Program-made: the position numbers and the translations under genes
Notes under the pieces: generated by a model
What the model saw: the letters and a program-made list of their open reading frames with translations, nothing else
Told to the model about the DNA's origin: nothing
Database searches by the model: none
Part shown: one piece after another, positions 5,638 to 6,242 of the stretch
Layout: the number at the start of each line of letters is the position of its first letter
Numbering within the stretch: the first letter of the stretch is position 1
From: Aquificota bacterium
Lineage (GTDB): Bacteria > Aquificota > Aquificia > Aquificales > Aquificaceae
Direction: 5' to 3'
Length of the DNA stretch: 6,242 nt
Assembly (NCBI GenBank): GCA_013153455.1
Contig: JAADEK010000038.1
Coordinates: 1 to 6,242 of the forward strand

Positions 5638-6242
5638 AACTTTAGCATCGCTACCGCTACGATAGCAAGGAGTGCGGAAACTATCCACATCCTCACGACA
5701 ATTTTAGGCTCCGGTATGCCGTTTAGCTCAAGGTGGTGATGAAAGGGGGCGCGTTTGAAGAGTCTCTTTCCGCCGGTGAGGCGGAAGTATGCTACCTGAA
5801 GTATTACGCTCAGCGTCTCAAGGACGAATACACCCGCAGCTACCGCGAATATAAACTCTGATTTCGTGAGGAGTGAGACGGTCGCAAGCGATGCCCCTAT
5901 AGCGAGAGCTCCCACATCCCCCATAAACATCTGGGCGGGAAATGAGTTAAACCACAAGAACCCCAGTCCCGCACCCACGAGAGCGAAGCAAAAGACCGTA
6001 AGCTCCCCCGCGTATGGGACGTAAGGTATGCCCAGATACTGGGCTATCTTTGAGTGTCCCACCGCGTATGCTACAACCCCGAGGGCGGTAGCGCTCGTCA
6101 TGGCGGGTCCTATCGCAAGTCCGTCAAGCCCGTCGGTGAGATTTACCGCGTTCGCGCTCCCCACTATCACAAAAAGCGCGAAGGGTATGTATAAAAGACC
6201 GAGGTCGATGTAAAGCTCCTTAAAAAAGGGCAGGTAAAGCTT
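5631..6242 (-). CDS. mraY: Phospho-N-acetylmuramoyl-pentapeptide-transferase, C-terminal 203 residues (5' end outside window)
   Basis: MraY is the membrane enzyme that transfers phospho-MurNAc-pentapeptide from UDP to undecaprenyl phosphate, making lipid I on the cytoplasmic side. The frame is open to the right edge, so the GTG at 6170 is internal. If the full protein is 359 aa, as I recall for A. aeolicus MraY, the visible part is residues 157-359, and the known active-site residues fall exactly in place: N190, D193 and D196 in NLTDGLDG, the Mg2+-binding D265 in FMGDVG, and H324-H326 in [11 protein letters not shown]. The N-terminal aspartate pair (D117, D118) is off the window. Several hydrophobic membrane segments are visible (about 171-187, 199-217, 235-254, 266-281, 286-306, 338-356). 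The TGA stop shares a base with the ubiA start. mraY is outside the classical murF-mraY-murD order on its downstream side. Confidence 0.96.
   Translation of the reverse strand, partial: KLYLPFFKELYIDLGLLYIPFALFVIVGSANAVNLTDGLDGLAIGPAMTSATALGVVAYAVGHSKIAQYLGIPYVPYAGELTVFCFALVGAGLGFLWFNSFPAQMFMGDVGALAIGASLATVSLLTKSEFIFAVAAGVFVLETLSVILQVAYFRLTGGKRLFKRAPFHHHLELNGIPEPKIVVRMWIVSALLAIVAVAMLKLR

Noticed and set aside
5632..5688. Upstream ATG giving a 302-aa UbiA
   Set aside because: The 19 extra residues ([19 protein letters not shown]) look like out-of-frame mraY sequence, and the TGATG junction gives a much better start.
6168..6170. GTG as the start of a 179-aa MraY
   Set aside because: The frame continues upstream to the window edge with MraY-like residues, and the full enzyme needs about 156 more residues than are visible.

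Overview
The window looks like a chromosomal piece from a hyperthermophilic bacterium of the Aquificaceae (relatives of Aquifex or Hydrogenivirga). The evidence is the strong use of ATA, AGG/AGA and CTC codons, charge-rich (K/E/R) proteins, a class 1B PyrD, an outer-membrane Omp85 protein, and a MraY whose C-terminal half aligns without gaps to the residue numbering I recall for Aquifex aeolicus MraY (359 aa). The genus is an inference.

Layout: (1) 1-1260, plus strand: the C-terminal 419 residues of a large DNA methyltransferase-like protein, cut by the left edge; it resembles the target-recognition and C-terminal part of Eco57I-type N6-adenine methylases. It contains AT-rich patches and is probably the edge of a restriction-modification or defence segment. 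(2) 1261-1294: a short gap with a perfect 6-bp hairpin and no Shine-Dalgarno sequence. (3) 1295-2212, plus: pyrD, dihydroorotate dehydrogenase. (4) 2222-4783, plus: an 853-aa Omp85 (BamA/TamA-type) protein with what I read as seven POTRA-like units, a compact barrel, and an MKGY variant of the VRGY motif. (5) 4780-5631, minus: a UbiA-family prenyltransferase. (6) 5631-6242, minus: mraY, with its N-terminal part beyond the right edge.

The plus-strand and minus-strand groups converge, and their stop codons overlap at 4780-4783. mraY and ubiA overlap by one base (TGATG), so they are almost certainly cotranscribed and translationally coupled. MraY uses undecaprenyl phosphate for peptidoglycan synthesis and the UbiA protein probably uses a polyprenyl diphosphate for quinone synthesis, so the pair shares isoprenoid lipid chemistry. 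pyrD and the Omp85 gene are 9 nt apart and probably cotranscribed, with no obvious functional link.

Most of the window is housekeeping. The items that most deserve a second look are the architecture of the Omp85 protein (extra POTRA units, an insertion in unit 3, the MKGY motif), the truncated methyltransferase whose partners lie upstream, and the palindrome in front of an SD-less pyrD. I saw no tRNA, rRNA, CRISPR array, insertion sequence or attachment site, and no intergenic stretch longer than 34 bases.
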